Notes: generated from the sequence alone by a model not told the origin. Positions 1 to 9,278 are shown, counted from the first letter of the stretch. The stretch: 64,000 bases of DNA from Fulvia fulva (GCF_020509005.1 NC_063016.1:2790001-2854000); one strand, 5' to 3'. Program-made: numbers and translations.

Positions 1-759
1 TCTCTCCTAGATCTTAGATAGCTACTACTACCTAGTAACCTACTATAGGATCGAATATAAACTCGAGGCGTCGTTAGACTATATACTAGTTAGGACCTCT
101 ATTACGACATAGATATAATATATACTAGCGAGAACCCCTAAGCTAAACTAGGGAAAGGCCTACTAGGCTAATATCTAAGTATACCTCGACGACTCCGAGA
201 GGCTAGTCTAGATCGCGTAGTAGCAATATAATAGTAAAGACGAGATAGACGAGGCAGTCTAAGGGTTAATAGACGAAATAAGAAAAGCGACCTTGCTTTA
301 CGTTCCGCTTACCTAACTAACGATATAGTCTAAACTATACTAGACGCCGAAGTACACTACGGTAGTAAGAGAAGTAAGGAGACGCCGGGTATAGACGAGT
401 AGCTATAGCGAGGAGGCCTAGAACGTATATAGGGAGGCATACTAATAGAAGAAAGCTATAATACGGAGGGAGAAAGCAGTCGGCTAGAGGGCTATAGTAG
501 AAGAAATCGCCGGCAAGCTAGCGAGGATGTAGAAGCTAGCGAAATAGGCCCGACAGGACCCTATATAGGGCCCCTCCTTCTCTATCCTAGCGCTATAATT
601 GCCTAGTAGCCCGGTTAGCGACCCCGAGGCTAAGGCGCGTCTACTAGCTAGCAAGTTCTTTCCGCCCCTAGTCGAGGCTAATCTAAGCGACATAAACAGC
701 TCTACTCCCCTAGCCCCTAGTATCGCGGTCCGATAGGAGGTGTCCGAGGGAGAAGTTGC

Positions 760-1660
760 CGCTATACTTAGGAAGTTACCGGCGAAGAAAGCCCCGGGGC
801 CGGATAGGATCCTAAACGAACTACTAAAGAAGTATAGAGATTAACTAGCCCTAGTAGTCGTAGCGATCTTTAACGCCTACCTATAGACCGGATACTACCC
901 GATAGTATTTAAATAATCGACAATAGTAGTCCTACGTAAGCCGTAAAAGGAAGACTATATATAGGTGAAGTCGTACCGCCTAATTACGCTCCTTAACACT
1001 CTTAGGAGGGCGCTTAAGAAGCTAGTTATAACGAGACTCTCCGAGGCGGTAGAGCAATACTCCTAACTCCCGGACACCTAGATAGGTACGTACCTATAGT
1101 AATCGACGCTATCCGCGATAGAACTTATTACCTCTTAGGTAAAGGCTATCTAGTATAAGAATAGGGACAAGGTGGCTTCCTTACTTAGCCTAGACATATC
1201 GGGAGCCTTCGACTACGTGTTATACCCGCGGCTACTCTATATCCTAATGTCGAAAGGACTCCCTAAGTAGCTTATTAACTTCGTACGGTCCTACCTCTAA
1301 AACCGTAGTACGTCGATCCTAGTCGGCTAGTACAGAAGCCCATTTCAAGTAGTCTATACTAGAATCCCGTAAGGCTTAACGCTAGCACCTATTCTGTTCC
1401 TCTTCTTTATAGCGACGCTACTCCTAGCCCTAGAATCCTAGAACACCGCTACGAGCGGCTTTATAGACGACACGAACATCCTCGCGTAGTCTTCCTCGAC
1501 TAAGGAGAACTATAGGCTACTAGAAGAGAAGTATAAGATCTACGAGGACTAGGCTAGGAGGCACGGGGCTCGGTTTGCCCTAGAAAAGTATAATCTAATA
1601 TACTTTACGCGCCGGCCACGGTTCTATAATATATAAGCTTCTATCTAGATATAGGGGTAT
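760..1660 (+). pseudogene. LINE-A ORF2 reverse transcriptase region (broken)
   Basis: In one frame the region gives APGPDRIPNELLK near 790-830, then LLSLDISGAFDYV near 1183-1218, and FIDDTNILA near 1460-1487, the palm motif with the catalytic Asp pair. These follow the order and spacing of the LINE-C ORF2 motifs. Many TAG codons interrupt the frame where LINE-C has tryptophan or glutamine, the expected result of C-to-T at CpA on either strand. No frame change is needed between motifs, so decay was by point mutation rather than indels. It cannot encode an active enzyme. Confidence 0.85.
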
Positions 1661-2260
1661 ACGACTAACCCGGCAAATTAGCTTAGGATCCTCGGACTAT
1701 AGGTAGACCCGGCGCTACGGTAGAGGAAGTACGTATAGGTAGTATTACGGAAAGCTAAACAGAATATAGTATTATACTAGAGGCTTACTACGTCTATATA
1801 GGGGGCGGACTTTCGGTAGTTACGACTTCTATATACGGCTATTATACGGCTAGTCCTTACCTATAGTAGCTAAGCGTAGTCCTTAGGCGAGAGGGCCTAC
1901 TTATTAAAGGGACTCGTCGCGACGTTAGCAAAGATCTAGAACTAATGCCTAAGGAAGGTTACCGGGGTATATAAGTCGATACTAATAAGGATACTTAAGT
2001 ATAAGACCGCTATACCGCTAATCGGCCTATATATCTAGGGACTACGGACCTCCTACTTAGGTATGTCGGTAGAGTACCTAGTATAGAAGGTCATCGCTAG
2101 TATAGTCGTAAGGGCCCGCGAATTAGTACTAGCGTATAAGGGCATTCGACCCGGAAACGAGCCGAACTACCGGGTAAGGGACGAATAGCTAGTAATATAA
2201 TAGGAAGGTAGGAAATCGTTTATAGAGTAACTATAGAAAGAGAGGTGGAACAACTAGGTT

Positions 2261-2265
2261 GTAGG
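2261..2265. repeat. Target-site duplication GTAGG, left copy
   Basis: GTAGG immediately precedes the 5' LTR and is repeated exactly at 8403-8407. When the element is removed, the flanks rejoin into LINE sequence matching the reverse complement of LINE-D near 38140-38161. Confidence 0.95.
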
Positions 2266-2559
2266 TGTCATGGTCTCCCCACAGAGTGTACAGAAGGTGG
2301 GGACAGAAGAGCCTCAGAGCGCTCAGAAGTCGTCAAGAAGTGACAGTCCAGCTTGGTGTGTGAACGCCAAGAATCACATGCCCCGCAACATTCACTACGG
2401 GACCCAGCCCTCCAGATTCACCCCTCTACCAAACCTTGAAGCACGTGGAAGACTCGGAACGTAGGGCAGGTTGGAATAAGGTTTTGAGCAAAGCTGCTAA
2501 GCGCGGCTTCGCACGGGTTAGCCCTGTTGATGCGGGGACACGCACTCGCGAGGGTCGCG

Positions 2560-2568
2560 TATAAATAT
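2560..2568 (+). promoter_or_regulatory. TATA box of the chromovirus LTR promoter
   Basis: TATAAATAT lies 148 bp before the LTR end. Transcription would be expected to start about 30-40 bp downstream, near 2590-2605, which coincides with the 9-base sequence complementary to the primer-binding site. The 3' LTR has the same box at 8254-8262. Confidence 0.75.
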
Positions 2569-2600
2569 CTGGCCTTCCCCAGGCCTCTCTTGCTTTCTTC

Positions 2601-2609
2601 GTCTTTTGT
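2601..2609 (+). promoter_or_regulatory. Candidate self-priming sequence at the transcript 5' end
   Basis: GTCTTTTGT is the exact reverse complement of ACAAAAGAC at 2711-2719, three bases after the LTR. It lies about 40 bp downstream of the TATA box, where the RNA should begin. Tf1 of fission yeast and several filamentous-fungal gypsy elements prime minus-strand DNA with the folded 5' end of their own RNA. The match suggests this mechanism here; the start site itself is inferred. Confidence 0.55.
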
Positions 2610-2710
2610 TTTGTGTAGCAATCATACCATACCCTTTTGCATCTGCACTTCGCACCTGCATTCTCGCTTTCACCCTTACATCTCACAGGCCAGGCTCTCG
2701 CCCTGACATC

Positions 2711-2719
2711 ACAAAAGAC
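2711..2719 (+). promoter_or_regulatory. Candidate primer-binding site (self-primed)
   Basis: ACAAAAGAC just inside the 5' LTR pairs with 2601-2609. The bases after the LTR do not start with TGG, the complement of a tRNA CCA end, so ordinary tRNA priming is less likely. Confidence 0.55.
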
Positions 2720-2750
2720 CAACAAACCGTCAACCACTCGAGTCATCCTC

Positions 2751-3911
2751 ATGGGTGACCACGCCACCGATAGAGGTGTCAACCTCGACAACCAAGACAC
2801 TCCATTCCACTTCAGTGAGTGGACTGACATCCCCTTCTCGAACGCCGCTGCCTTCGGTGCCTGGGCAAACGCCAACCCCGACACCGCCTACGCTCTCATC
2901 AACCGAACCGTCTCCTCTTTCCGCGAGACCGCCCAGCAGGTCGAGCAAGCAAACAACCAAGCAACATACCTTCAAGGTATTGTGAACACCTTCCAGAACC
3001 TCGCCCCGCACGCCGACGACAACCGCCGCCAGCACTTCTCCAAGAAGGTCAACGACCCAGACGAGTTCGACGGCAACAAGAGCAAGTTTGAGGCATTTGA
3101 GACACAGCTCACCATCAAGCTGTTGGCTAATGCCGACCACTTTCCGCAAGAGAAGGACAAAGTCACGTACGTCTTCTCCCTCCTTCGGGGAGACGCCGCG
3201 GCTCAGGTACAACACTACATCGACAACGCCACGCAGACTATCGGCTGCCCGGACGTCCTCACCTTGATGCAGGACCTCCGTGCTGCCTTTGGTGATCCAG
3301 ACCGTAGAGCCACCGCCCAGAACGCCATCCACAACCTCCTCCAGAAGAACAAGAGCTTCGCCGAGTACCTCGCGGCCTTCAACCGCGACATCGGGTTCAC
3401 CGGCTACAACGAAGAGACCAAGAAGAGCACTCTCCGCCGTGGTTTGTCAGCAGAGCTTCTTCGAGCCCTCGAGGACAAGGACGTTGGTGCTATGAGCTTC
3501 CGTGAGCTCGTCGAGACCTGCCAGCGCCTCGACTCCAACATGAAACACACCGCCTCTCTCCTCGCTTCCCGTTCTCAAGGTCGTCAGCCTCGTGGTCCCG
3601 GAAGCCACTTCGCTGCTCCACTAGGCGCCGCCGCTCCTACGGCTCTCCCTCCCGTCTCTGTAGGTGACGCTATGGATCTCAGCGCTAGTGCCGCCGTCCC
3701 TCGAGTCCAGGGCCTCGTTAACGGTAAGCTTACTCCCGAAGAGAAGCTTCGCCGTCGCCAGGCCGGACTCTGCACCTACTGCGGCGGTCCAGGCCACATC
3801 GCAGCTAACTGTCCGCAGCTCGCTGCCCGTAACGCCCGCAACCCGGTTCGCGGCGCTGTCGGCGCTATCGAGCCTGCTCCTGCTGCTCCCGCTGAGCAGG
3901 AAAAAGCCTAG
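2751..3911 (+). CDS. gag: Gag polyprotein of the intact chromovirus
   Basis: A 386-residue capsid/nucleocapsid protein that would assemble cytoplasmic virus-like particles around the element RNA. I chose the ATG at 2751 (MGDHATDRGVNL) because the longer frame from 2637 starts inside the LTR. The central part resembles a retrotransposon gag domain. Near the carboxyl end is one CCHC knuckle, CTYCGGPGHIAANC, with C341, C344, H349 and C354, a nucleic-acid-binding motif. The frame ends with TAG at 3909-3911, directly after an A-rich run that is the likely -1 frameshift site. The pol frame is open only from 3896, so the two overlap by 16 nt. There are no internal stops and base composition is normal. 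Confidence 0.92.
   Translation: MGDHATDRGVNLDNQDTPFHFSEWTDIPFSNAAAFGAWANANPDTAYALINRTVSSFRETAQQVEQANNQATYLQGIVNTFQNLAPHADDNRRQHFSKKVNDPDEFDGNKSKFEAFETQLTIKLLANADHFPQEKDKVTYVFSLLRGDAAAQVQHYIDNATQTIGCPDVLTLMQDLRAAFGDPDRRATAQNAIHNLLQKNKSFAEYLAAFNRDIGFTGYNEETKKSTLRRGLSAELLRALEDKDVGAMSFRELVETCQRLDSNMKHTASLLASRSQGRQPRGPGSHFAAPLGAAAPTALPPVSVGDAMDLSASAAVPRVQGLVNGKLTPEEKLRRRQAGLCTYCGGPGHIAANCPQLAARNARNPVRGAVGAIEPAPAAPAEQEKA
3899..3905 (+). promoter_or_regulatory. Predicted -1 ribosomal frameshift site at the gag end
   Basis: GGAAAAA precedes the gag TAG by three bases. The pol frame is -1 relative to gag and is closed by TGA at 3893-3895, so a shift must occur between 3896 and 3911. The A run is the only obvious slippery sequence there. 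It is not a canonical X XXY YYZ heptamer, so slippage of the lysine tRNA alone is inferred. Confidence 0.6.
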
Positions 3912-6900
3912 GTCTTCCTCATCGACGCGATGAAGACCAAGAACAACGTTTACCGAAAGTGAAGAGAGGAAAGAAGTTGAGGATCAATACAGCACAGCTA
4001 GACCTGTACGACGAGACGGGCAAGGACCACGCTTGCAAACCGTTCGTCACGAATGTAAATATCGGCTCAAAGAAACTCTCTTCTTCCAATCTCACTCTCA
4101 TGGACACTGGCGCACTAGGCGAGTCTTTTATGGACTATAAACTCGCGACCTCTCTCAACCTCGAACCCCAGGAACTTAAGTACCCTCGCACCCTTGAACT
4201 CTTTGACGGCACGGAGACTACCACTGGTAAGATTACTCATGTTGTACACACGTCAATCACCCTCGGAGGCAAGCGTATGTCGATCACCAGCTTCCTTACG
4301 TCCCTACCGCATCAGAAGTTTATCCTCGGCCTCCCCTGGTTCAGACGACACCGACCTATCATCGACTGGACTTCCCTTACTGTCAGCTTCCCTCCAGAAG
4401 TTCCTCCGGCACCTCCGCCTTCTCCGCCGCCTCAGCGCGGTCCTGAGTATACCAAGATCTTCCAGGTGAACGCCGCTGCCTTCACCACTGCTGCTAAGCA
4501 GCCCAAAGCTCAAGTCTTCGCCGCCTCTCTCCGCGATATCGACATCGCCCTCGAGAAGCTCGACAAGAAGCGTACACCTACCGACCCTGCTACGAAGGTC
4601 CCTCCTTGGGCACACCACATCCTCCACGTATTCGATGCTAAAGCCGCAGACGAGCTGCCTCCTCATCGCCCTCACGACCACAAGATTGAGCTAGAAGAAG
4701 GTGCAGAGACACCGTTCGGACCGTTATATTCCATGTCCCGAGAAGAGCTTATCGTCCTCAAGAGATACCTCGAAGAGAACCTAAAGAAGGGGTTTATTCG
4801 AGCGAGCCGTTCCAGCGCTGGCAGTCCCGTCATGTTCGTCAAGAAGCCCGGCGGTGGTCTACGCTTCTGCGTAGACTACCGAGGCTTGAACGCTGTTACA
4901 AAGAAGAACCGCTACCCAATACCGTTGATTCAGGAGACGCTCGAGCGCCTCTCTAAGGCCAAGTACTTCACCAAGCTCGATGTCATCGCTGCGTTCAACA
5001 AGTTACGAATGGCAGAAGGACACGAGTATCTCACAGCCTTCCGTACTCGCTACGGGCTGTTCGAGTCGCTCGTTATGCCCTTCGGCGTTTGTAACGGGCC
5101 TAGTACCTTCCAGAACTTCATTAACGACATCCTTCAGGAGTTCCTCGATCAGTTCTGCACTGCCTACATCGACGACATCCTAGTCTACAGCGAGACCAAG
5201 GAGGAGCACCGCGAGCACGTCTGTAAGGTCCTTCAGAAGCTCGCAGACGCCGGCTTGCAGCTCGATATCGACAAGTGCGAGTTTGAGAAGACCGAAGTCA
5301 AGTTCCTTGGTTTGATCATTACCGCAGACGGCATCAAGATGGACCAAGAGAAGATCGACGCTATCGTCGAATGGGATGCTCCTACGAACGTCAAAGAGGT
5401 CCAGGGTTTCCTAGGCTTTGCCAACTTCTACCGCCGCTTCATCCACGCATTTTCGGGCGTGGTACGCCCTTTGACGAAGCTCACGCGCAAGGGTGAGAAG
5501 TTCGCCTGGACCGACGAATGCCAGGAGGCTTTTGACTTGCTCAAAGCGAAGTTTGTTGAGAACCCGCTTCTACAGCACTTCGATTTCGAACTGGAGACCC
5601 GTGTAGAGACCGACGCATCCGACGGCGTGGTGGGCGGTGTCCTGCTACAACGCCGCTCGCCTGAATCCCCCTGGTTACCTGTCGCCTTCCTCTCCAAGAA
5701 GTTGACCGCCACGGAGTGTAACTACGAGATCTACGACAAGGAGCTTCTCGCCATCGTCAAAGCTTTCGAAGAGTGGCGCCCCGAGCTCGAAGGCTCTGCT
5801 ATGCCCGTCCAAGTAAGCTCCGACCATAAGAACCTCGTCTACTTTATGAAGAGCAAGCTGCTCAATCGTCGCCAGGCCCGCTGGAGCGAGTTCCTCTCCC
5901 GGTTCAACTTCGTGATCTCGTACACGCCCGGCAAGGCCAACTCGATGGCCGACGCCCTTACCCGCCGCCCTGGAGACTCTCCAGTTGATCGAAGAGGGGG
6001 CCGGCAAATCGCAGGGCAACAAGTCATCAAAGAGCACAACCTCTCTTCCGAGCTTCGAGAGTACCTATCGAACGGCCAGCCTACGCTCGCCGCTTCCTTT
6101 GCTACTCTCGTGCTCGCTCCTGCCTACCTTGACGAGAGTGACGATGAATCCGAGCCTGAAGAATACGCCTCGGACGCTGAGGACTTGAACGACGATGAAG
6201 AGGGCTCAGTAACGACCGACGGCTCATCCGAATCAGACTTTGAGGGGTTTGATAATGAGGAGCAGCCCGAAGGCATCATGGCACGAGTACGAACAGCGTA
6301 CGATGCTGACATAGACGCCCAAGAGTTAGTTCAGGCCCTTAGATCTGGCGCGAGGACATTCCCGGGCTTCTCGCTGTCCGAGTGCGAGCTCCAGGAAGGT
6401 GTCGTCTACTTCCGTAAGAAGCTTTACGTACCGCAGCCCGAAGGCTCTAATATCCGAGCTGAGATTCTTCAAATCATCCACGACTCCGCCTCTGGGGGTC
6501 ACCCAGGCGTAGCCAAGACCCACAAGCTCCTCGCTAGGTATTACTGGTGGCCGCATTCCTGGAAGGACGTCCGCCGCTACGTGCTGAACTGCGCTACTTG
6601 CCGAAGAGCCAAAGCTAACCGCCACCGTCCCCACGGTCTCTTGCACCCTCTCCCGGCTCCTGATCGTCCGTGGAAGCACATCACTATGGACTTTATCACC
6701 GATCTTCCTCACGGCAAGACCTTCAGCGGCGTGAAAGCAAAGGCCCTTCTAGTGATCGTGGACCGTCACTCCAAGGACCGGTACATGATCCCGTGCTGGA
6801 GCATGACCGCAAAGGAGACTGCTCGCTTGTTCTACGAATTCGTCTGGCGCTTTCAAGGCCTCCCGGATAGCATCACCTCTGACAGAGGCACCCAGTTCAT

Positions 6901-8158
6901 CTCGCACTTCTGGAAGCGTCTGTGTGCTATCCTAGGCATCAAGCATAACCTCTCGACCAGTTTTCAGCCACAGACCGACGGCCAGACCGAAATTACGAAC
7001 GCTATCCTCGAGCAGGTCCTTCGTTGCTTCGTCGACTACCACCAGAAGGATTGGCCTCAGCATATCCCTGCGGTAGAGTTCGCTACTCGTAACTGGGACT
7101 CGGAGACTACTGGCTACTCTCCCTTCTATACTACGAGAGGTTACCACCCTCGTACAGGCATGGAACCAGAAGAACCTCTCCCGCCTACCGAAGACGCAAA
7201 CGAGCAAGCAGCAGACGAGTTCGCTACTATGCTCTCACAGATCCATGAAGAAGTTCACGACGAGATGGTGTACGCACAAGCAATCTACGAGGATCAAGCC
7301 AATCGTCGTCGCCAGCCAGCTCCCGACTACCAAGTAGGCGATATGGTCTACCTCAACTCCAAGAACATCAAGACAGACCGCCCCTCCAAGAAGCTGAACT
7401 GGAAGAACCTAGGTCCTTTTGAGATCACCGAGCGTATCAGTTCACACGCCTACCGTCTAGCTCTTCCTGCGAACATAAAGATCCACGACGTCTTCCATCC
7501 CGTACGCCTTCGGCCGTCGGCTGAGGACCCATTCCCGAACCAAAACCAAGACATGCCAGGTCCTCCCGATGAAGTAGAAGTCGACGAGCCTGTTAACCTA
7601 CCTTCTGACGACTATGCCGTCCGCAAGATCCGGGGAATCCGCGTAGAGCCCAACGACGTTGAAGGACTACCGCCGATCAAGTATGAAGTCGAATGGCAAG
7701 GTTGCCCTGAGTGGGATACCTCATGGGAACCTATCCAACATATCATCTTCAATCGTCAAGCAATCGAAGAATACCACGCCCGCGCAGACGGCCCAGAAGT
7801 CAACATCGGCAGGCTCTTCGAATCTGAGCTTTTCGACGGGGCTTACCAATGGTGTATCGACCATGACATCAGGCCTAGGCCTGGTACTGAAGCTGAACAT
7901 CCTCGATATGTGGAACTACTACGGCTTCGTAGGAACTCAGCTTTGTTCGGGGGGGCTACTGTCATGGTCTCCCCACAGAGTGTACAGAAGGTGGGGACAG
8001 AAGAGCCTCAGAGCGCTCAGAAGTCGTCAAGAAGTGACAGTCCAGCTTGGTGTGTGAATGCCAAGAATCACATGCCCCGCAACATTCACTACGGGACCCA
8101 GCCCTCCAGATTCACCCCTCTACCAAACCTTGAAGCACGTGGAAGACTCGGAACGTAG
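3905..8158 (+). CDS. pol: Pol polyprotein (PR-RT-RNase H-INT-chromodomain) of the intact chromovirus
   Basis: An uninterrupted frame of about 1,400 codons, probably made as a Gag-Pol fusion since no ATG opens it. Counting residues from nt 3959: aspartic protease DTG at 49-51; RT with D341 in KLDVIAAF and YIDD at 403-406; RNase H D552 in TDASDG; an integrase zinc region starting at H841 with its paired cysteines (CATC) downstream; and the integrase triad D911, D975, E1011 with 35 residues between the last two. A chromodomain begins at about 1242 (YEVEWQGCPEWDTSWEP). All catalytic residues are present. The frame runs through the purine tract and 199 nt into the 3' LTR, stopping at 8156-8158, so the last 66 or so residues are LTR-encoded. 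Function: cDNA synthesis, integration and probable targeting to heterochromatin. Confidence 0.94.
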   Translation, partial: SLGLPHRRDEDQEQRLPKVKRGKKLRINTAQLDLYDETGKDHACKPFVTNVNIGSKKLSSSNLTLMDTGALGESFMDYKLATSLNLEPQELKYPRTLELFDGTETTTGKITHVVHTSITLGGKRMSITSFLTSLPHQKFILGLPWFRRHRPIIDWTSLTVSFPPEVPPAPPPSPPPQRGPEYTKIFQVNAAAFTTAAKQPKAQVFAASLRDIDIALEKLDKKRTPTDPATKVPPWAHHILHVFDAKAADELPPHRPHDHKIELEEGAETPFGPLYSMSREELIVLKRYLEENLKKGFIRASRSSAGSPVMFVKKPGGGLRFCVDYRGLNAVTKKNRYPIPLIQETLERLSKAKYFTKLDVIAAFNKLRMAEGHEYLTAFRTRYGLFESLVMPFGVCNGPSTFQNFINDILQEFLDQFCTAYIDDILVYSETKEEHREHVCKVLQKLADAGLQLDIDKCEFEKTEVKFLGLIITADGIKMDQEKIDAIVEWDAPTNVKEVQGFLGFANFYRRFIHAFSGVVRPLTKLTRKGEKFAWTDECQEAFDLLKAKFVENPLLQHFDFELETRVETDASDGVVGGVLLQRRSPESPWLPVAFLSKKLTATECNYEIYDKELLAIVKAFEEWRPELEGSAMPVQVSSDHKNLVYFMKSKLLNRRQARWSEFLSRFNFVISYTPGKANSMADALTRRPGDSPVDRRGGRQIAGQQVIKEHNLSSELREYLSNGQPTLAASFATLVLAPAYLDESDDESEPEEYASDAEDLNDDEEGSVTTDGSSESDFEGFDNEEQPEGIMARVRTAYDADIDAQELVQALRSGARTFPGFSLSECELQEGVVYFRKKLYVPQPEGSNIRAEILQIIHDSASGGHPGVAKTHKLLARYYWWPHSWKDVRRYVLNCATCRRAKANRHRPHGLLHPLPAPDRPWKHITMDFITDLPHGKTFSGVKAKALLVIVDRHSKDRYMIPCWSMTAKETARLFYEFVWRFQGLPDSITSDRGTQFISHFWKRLCAILGIKHNLSTSFQPQTDGQTEITNAILEQVLRCFVDYHQKDWPQHIPAVEFATRNWDSETTGYSPFYTTRGYHPRTGMEPEEPLPPTEDANEQAADEFATMLSQIHEEVHDEMVYAQAIYEDQANRRRQPAPDYQVGDMVYLNSKNIKTDRPSKKLNWKNLGPFEITERISSHAYRLALPANIKIHDVFHPVRLRPSAEDPFPNQNQDMPGPPDEVEVDEPVNLPSDDYAVRKIRGIRVEPNDVEGLPPIKYEVEWQGCPEWDTSWEPIQHIIFNRQAIEEYHARADGPEVNIGRLFESELFDGAYQWCIDHDIRPRPGTEAEHPRYVELLRLRRNSALFGGATVMVSPQSVQKVGTEEPQSAQKSSRSDSPAWCVNAKNHMPRNIHYGTQPSRFTPLPNLEARGRLGT
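7949..7955 (+). promoter_or_regulatory. Polypurine tract
   Basis: Seven G residues end four bases before the 3' LTR. This is the only purine run at the position where plus-strand DNA priming is expected. It also lies inside the pol frame. Confidence 0.6.
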
Positions 8159-8402
8159 GGCAGGTTGGAATAAGGTTTTGAGCAAAGCTGCTAAGCGCGG
8201 CTTCGCACGGGTTAGCCCTGTTGATGCGGGGACACGCACTCGCGAGGGTCGCGTATAAATATCTGGCCTTCCCCAGGCCTCTCTTGCTTTCTTCGTCTTT
8301 TGTTTTGTGTAGCAATCATACCATACCCTTTTGCATCTGCACTTCGCACCTACATTCTCGCTTTCACCCTTACATCTCACAGGCCAGGCTCTCGCCCTGA
8401 CA
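7960..8402 (+). repeat. 3' LTR of the intact chromovirus
   Basis: 443 bp with the same ends as the 5' LTR and two substitutions, T at 8059 and A at 8352. It carries the pol stop codon (8156-8158) and a second TATA box at 8254-8262. Confidence 0.96.
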
Positions 8403-8407
8403 GTAGG
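8403..8407. repeat. Target-site duplication GTAGG, right copy
   Basis: Exact copy of 2261-2265, directly after the 3' LTR. Confidence 0.95.
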
Positions 8408-9036
8408 GCATAGTAGACGCCCTTAGCTAGCGGGACAACCTAAGGAATAGTTAGCTACAAAATCCGCGGTCAAGTACCCCCCGAAGCTTATCTACTACCG
8501 CCTTACGAGGGTATAGAGTAGTATAGTAACCTAACTACAAAGCGAACATATCGGCCTCTAGGGGTACCTATTATAGAGGAAGGTTCTAGGATACACGAAC
8601 ACTAGCTACCCCTACGGCTATTACTCCTAGAATATACGGTACGTACTCCTCGTCTACCCGAGGTGGTCGCTAGGAAGGGGGGAGTAGATAGTAAAGGCGA
8701 GGAACCGGACGATTAGGGCACTTCTTAATAACGTTAAGGACCTACGGCGTATTACGAACTAGATACTAGAGAAGGGCTAGCTAGAACAGTACCGCCTAGT
8801 AGGAGTAGTATAGGAAGAGAGGATACGGCGTAGCGCGATAAGACTAGCTAGGAGCGGGAGCTAACGGGGTAGTGATATAGACTACGTACGTTTAGAGTAA
8901 AAGCTAATCTAGATAAGGAGAAGTCGGGGGCGGGAAGGGTTTTCACCTATTCGGGTTTCCCTTTATATATAACAATAGATATATACCTATATAGGCCGAA
9001 TAGGGTCCTAGAATAGGGGAATAACAAATCTATCTA
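8408..9036 (+). mobile_element. LINE-A, 3' part with (CTAT)n tail
   Basis: This continues LINE-A after the nested chromovirus. Translation gives the ORF2 carboxyl end: GYTNTSYPYGY, then RHVLLVCPRW and LGRGEW, parallel to CLCGY...HRLLVC...IGRGEW in LINE-C. A 3' untranslated stretch follows and ends in tandem CTAT near 9030-9040, the family's tail, also seen in LINE-C and LINE-D. After it comes gypsy-1 sequence, so LINE-A is an insertion in gypsy-1. The exact junction is uncertain by a few bases because the tail and target share CTATTAAC-like sequence. Confidence 0.85.
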
Positions 9037-9278
9037 TCTATTAACTATACTCTAATACGCGGTATCGAGGTTAGTAAGGGCGTACCTAACCCGAAGTACT
9101 TTAAGAACGATAACGACCCTAACTTTAATAGTTAGTATAGTAGCGTACTTCTTAAGCTAACTATAACTACTTTCCGCTCCGAGGTAGACGGCCTACGTCT
9201 TATATATAGATAGATATAGGGTGACCCTTAGAGAAGTATTAAGCCGAGGATCCCGGTACCTAGATAATAATTATTTAA
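9037..9278 (+). mobile_element. Gypsy-1 fragment a (gag region)
   Basis: Matches gypsy-4 from about 40140 to 40375, including the stretch TAATACGCGGTATCGAGG. Its left side is cut by LINE-A and its right side by copia-1 at the TTTAA duplication. It lies in the gag part of a chromovirus of the gypsy-4 family and is RIP-saturated. Confidence 0.85.

Larger units (their letters stand above)
1..2265 (+). mobile_element. LINE-A, 5' part in window (Tad1-like non-LTR retrotransposon, RIP-saturated)
   Basis: This is the larger piece of a LINE whose 5' end lies left of the window and whose 3' end resumes at 8408 beyond a nested LTR element. Reading the + strand through TAG/TAA stops gives endonuclease-to-reverse-transcriptase sequence parallel to LINE-C ORF2. 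CpA and TpG are nearly absent, so it has been mutated to saturation. The reverse complement matches LINE-B at 32076-32717 and 38231 onwards, and LINE-D at 37520-38161. The break at 2265 is the GTAGG duplication of the inserted chromovirus. Known of the family: Tad1-like elements encode ORF1 (gag-like) and ORF2 (EN-RT). Mobility is lost. Confidence 0.9.
2266..2708 (+). repeat. 5' LTR of the intact chromovirus
   Basis: 443 bp beginning TGTCATGG and ending CCCTGACA. It differs from the 3' LTR at two sites: C at 2365 versus T at 8059 (a CpG change), and G at 2658 versus A at 8352 (TpG to TpA, a RIP-type change). It contains a TATA box at 2560, and a 64-codon open frame (2270-2464) that in the 3' copy forms the carboxyl end of pol. 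Confidence 0.96.
2266..8402 (+). mobile_element. Intact Ty3/gypsy chromovirus, full length with LTRs
   Basis: A complete 6137-bp LTR retrotransposon lies between perfect 5-bp duplications. It has 443-bp LTRs differing at two positions, an open gag, an open pol in the -1 frame, a candidate primer-binding site and a purine tract. Pol order is protease, RT, RNase H, integrase, chromodomain, which defines Ty3/gypsy chromoviruses. Unlike everything around it, CpA and TpG occur at normal frequency, so it has escaped RIP. It sits inside LINE-A, which was already saturated. All parts needed for transposition appear intact. Known of the family: the chromodomain guides insertion to modified chromatin, which fits its position in a transposon nest. 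Confidence 0.97.

Noticed and set aside
484..693. 69-codon minus-strand frame in LINE-A
   Set aside because: Antisense to the LINE ORF2 frame in saturated sequence; no independent evidence.
2426..2884. 152-codon minus-strand frame across the 5' LTR and gag start
   Set aside because: Overlaps the LTR promoter and gag in antisense; partly repeated at 8120-8380 only because the LTR is repeated.
4304..4681. 125-codon minus-strand frame in the chromovirus
   Set aside because: Antisense shadow of the protease-RT region; composition follows the pol codons.
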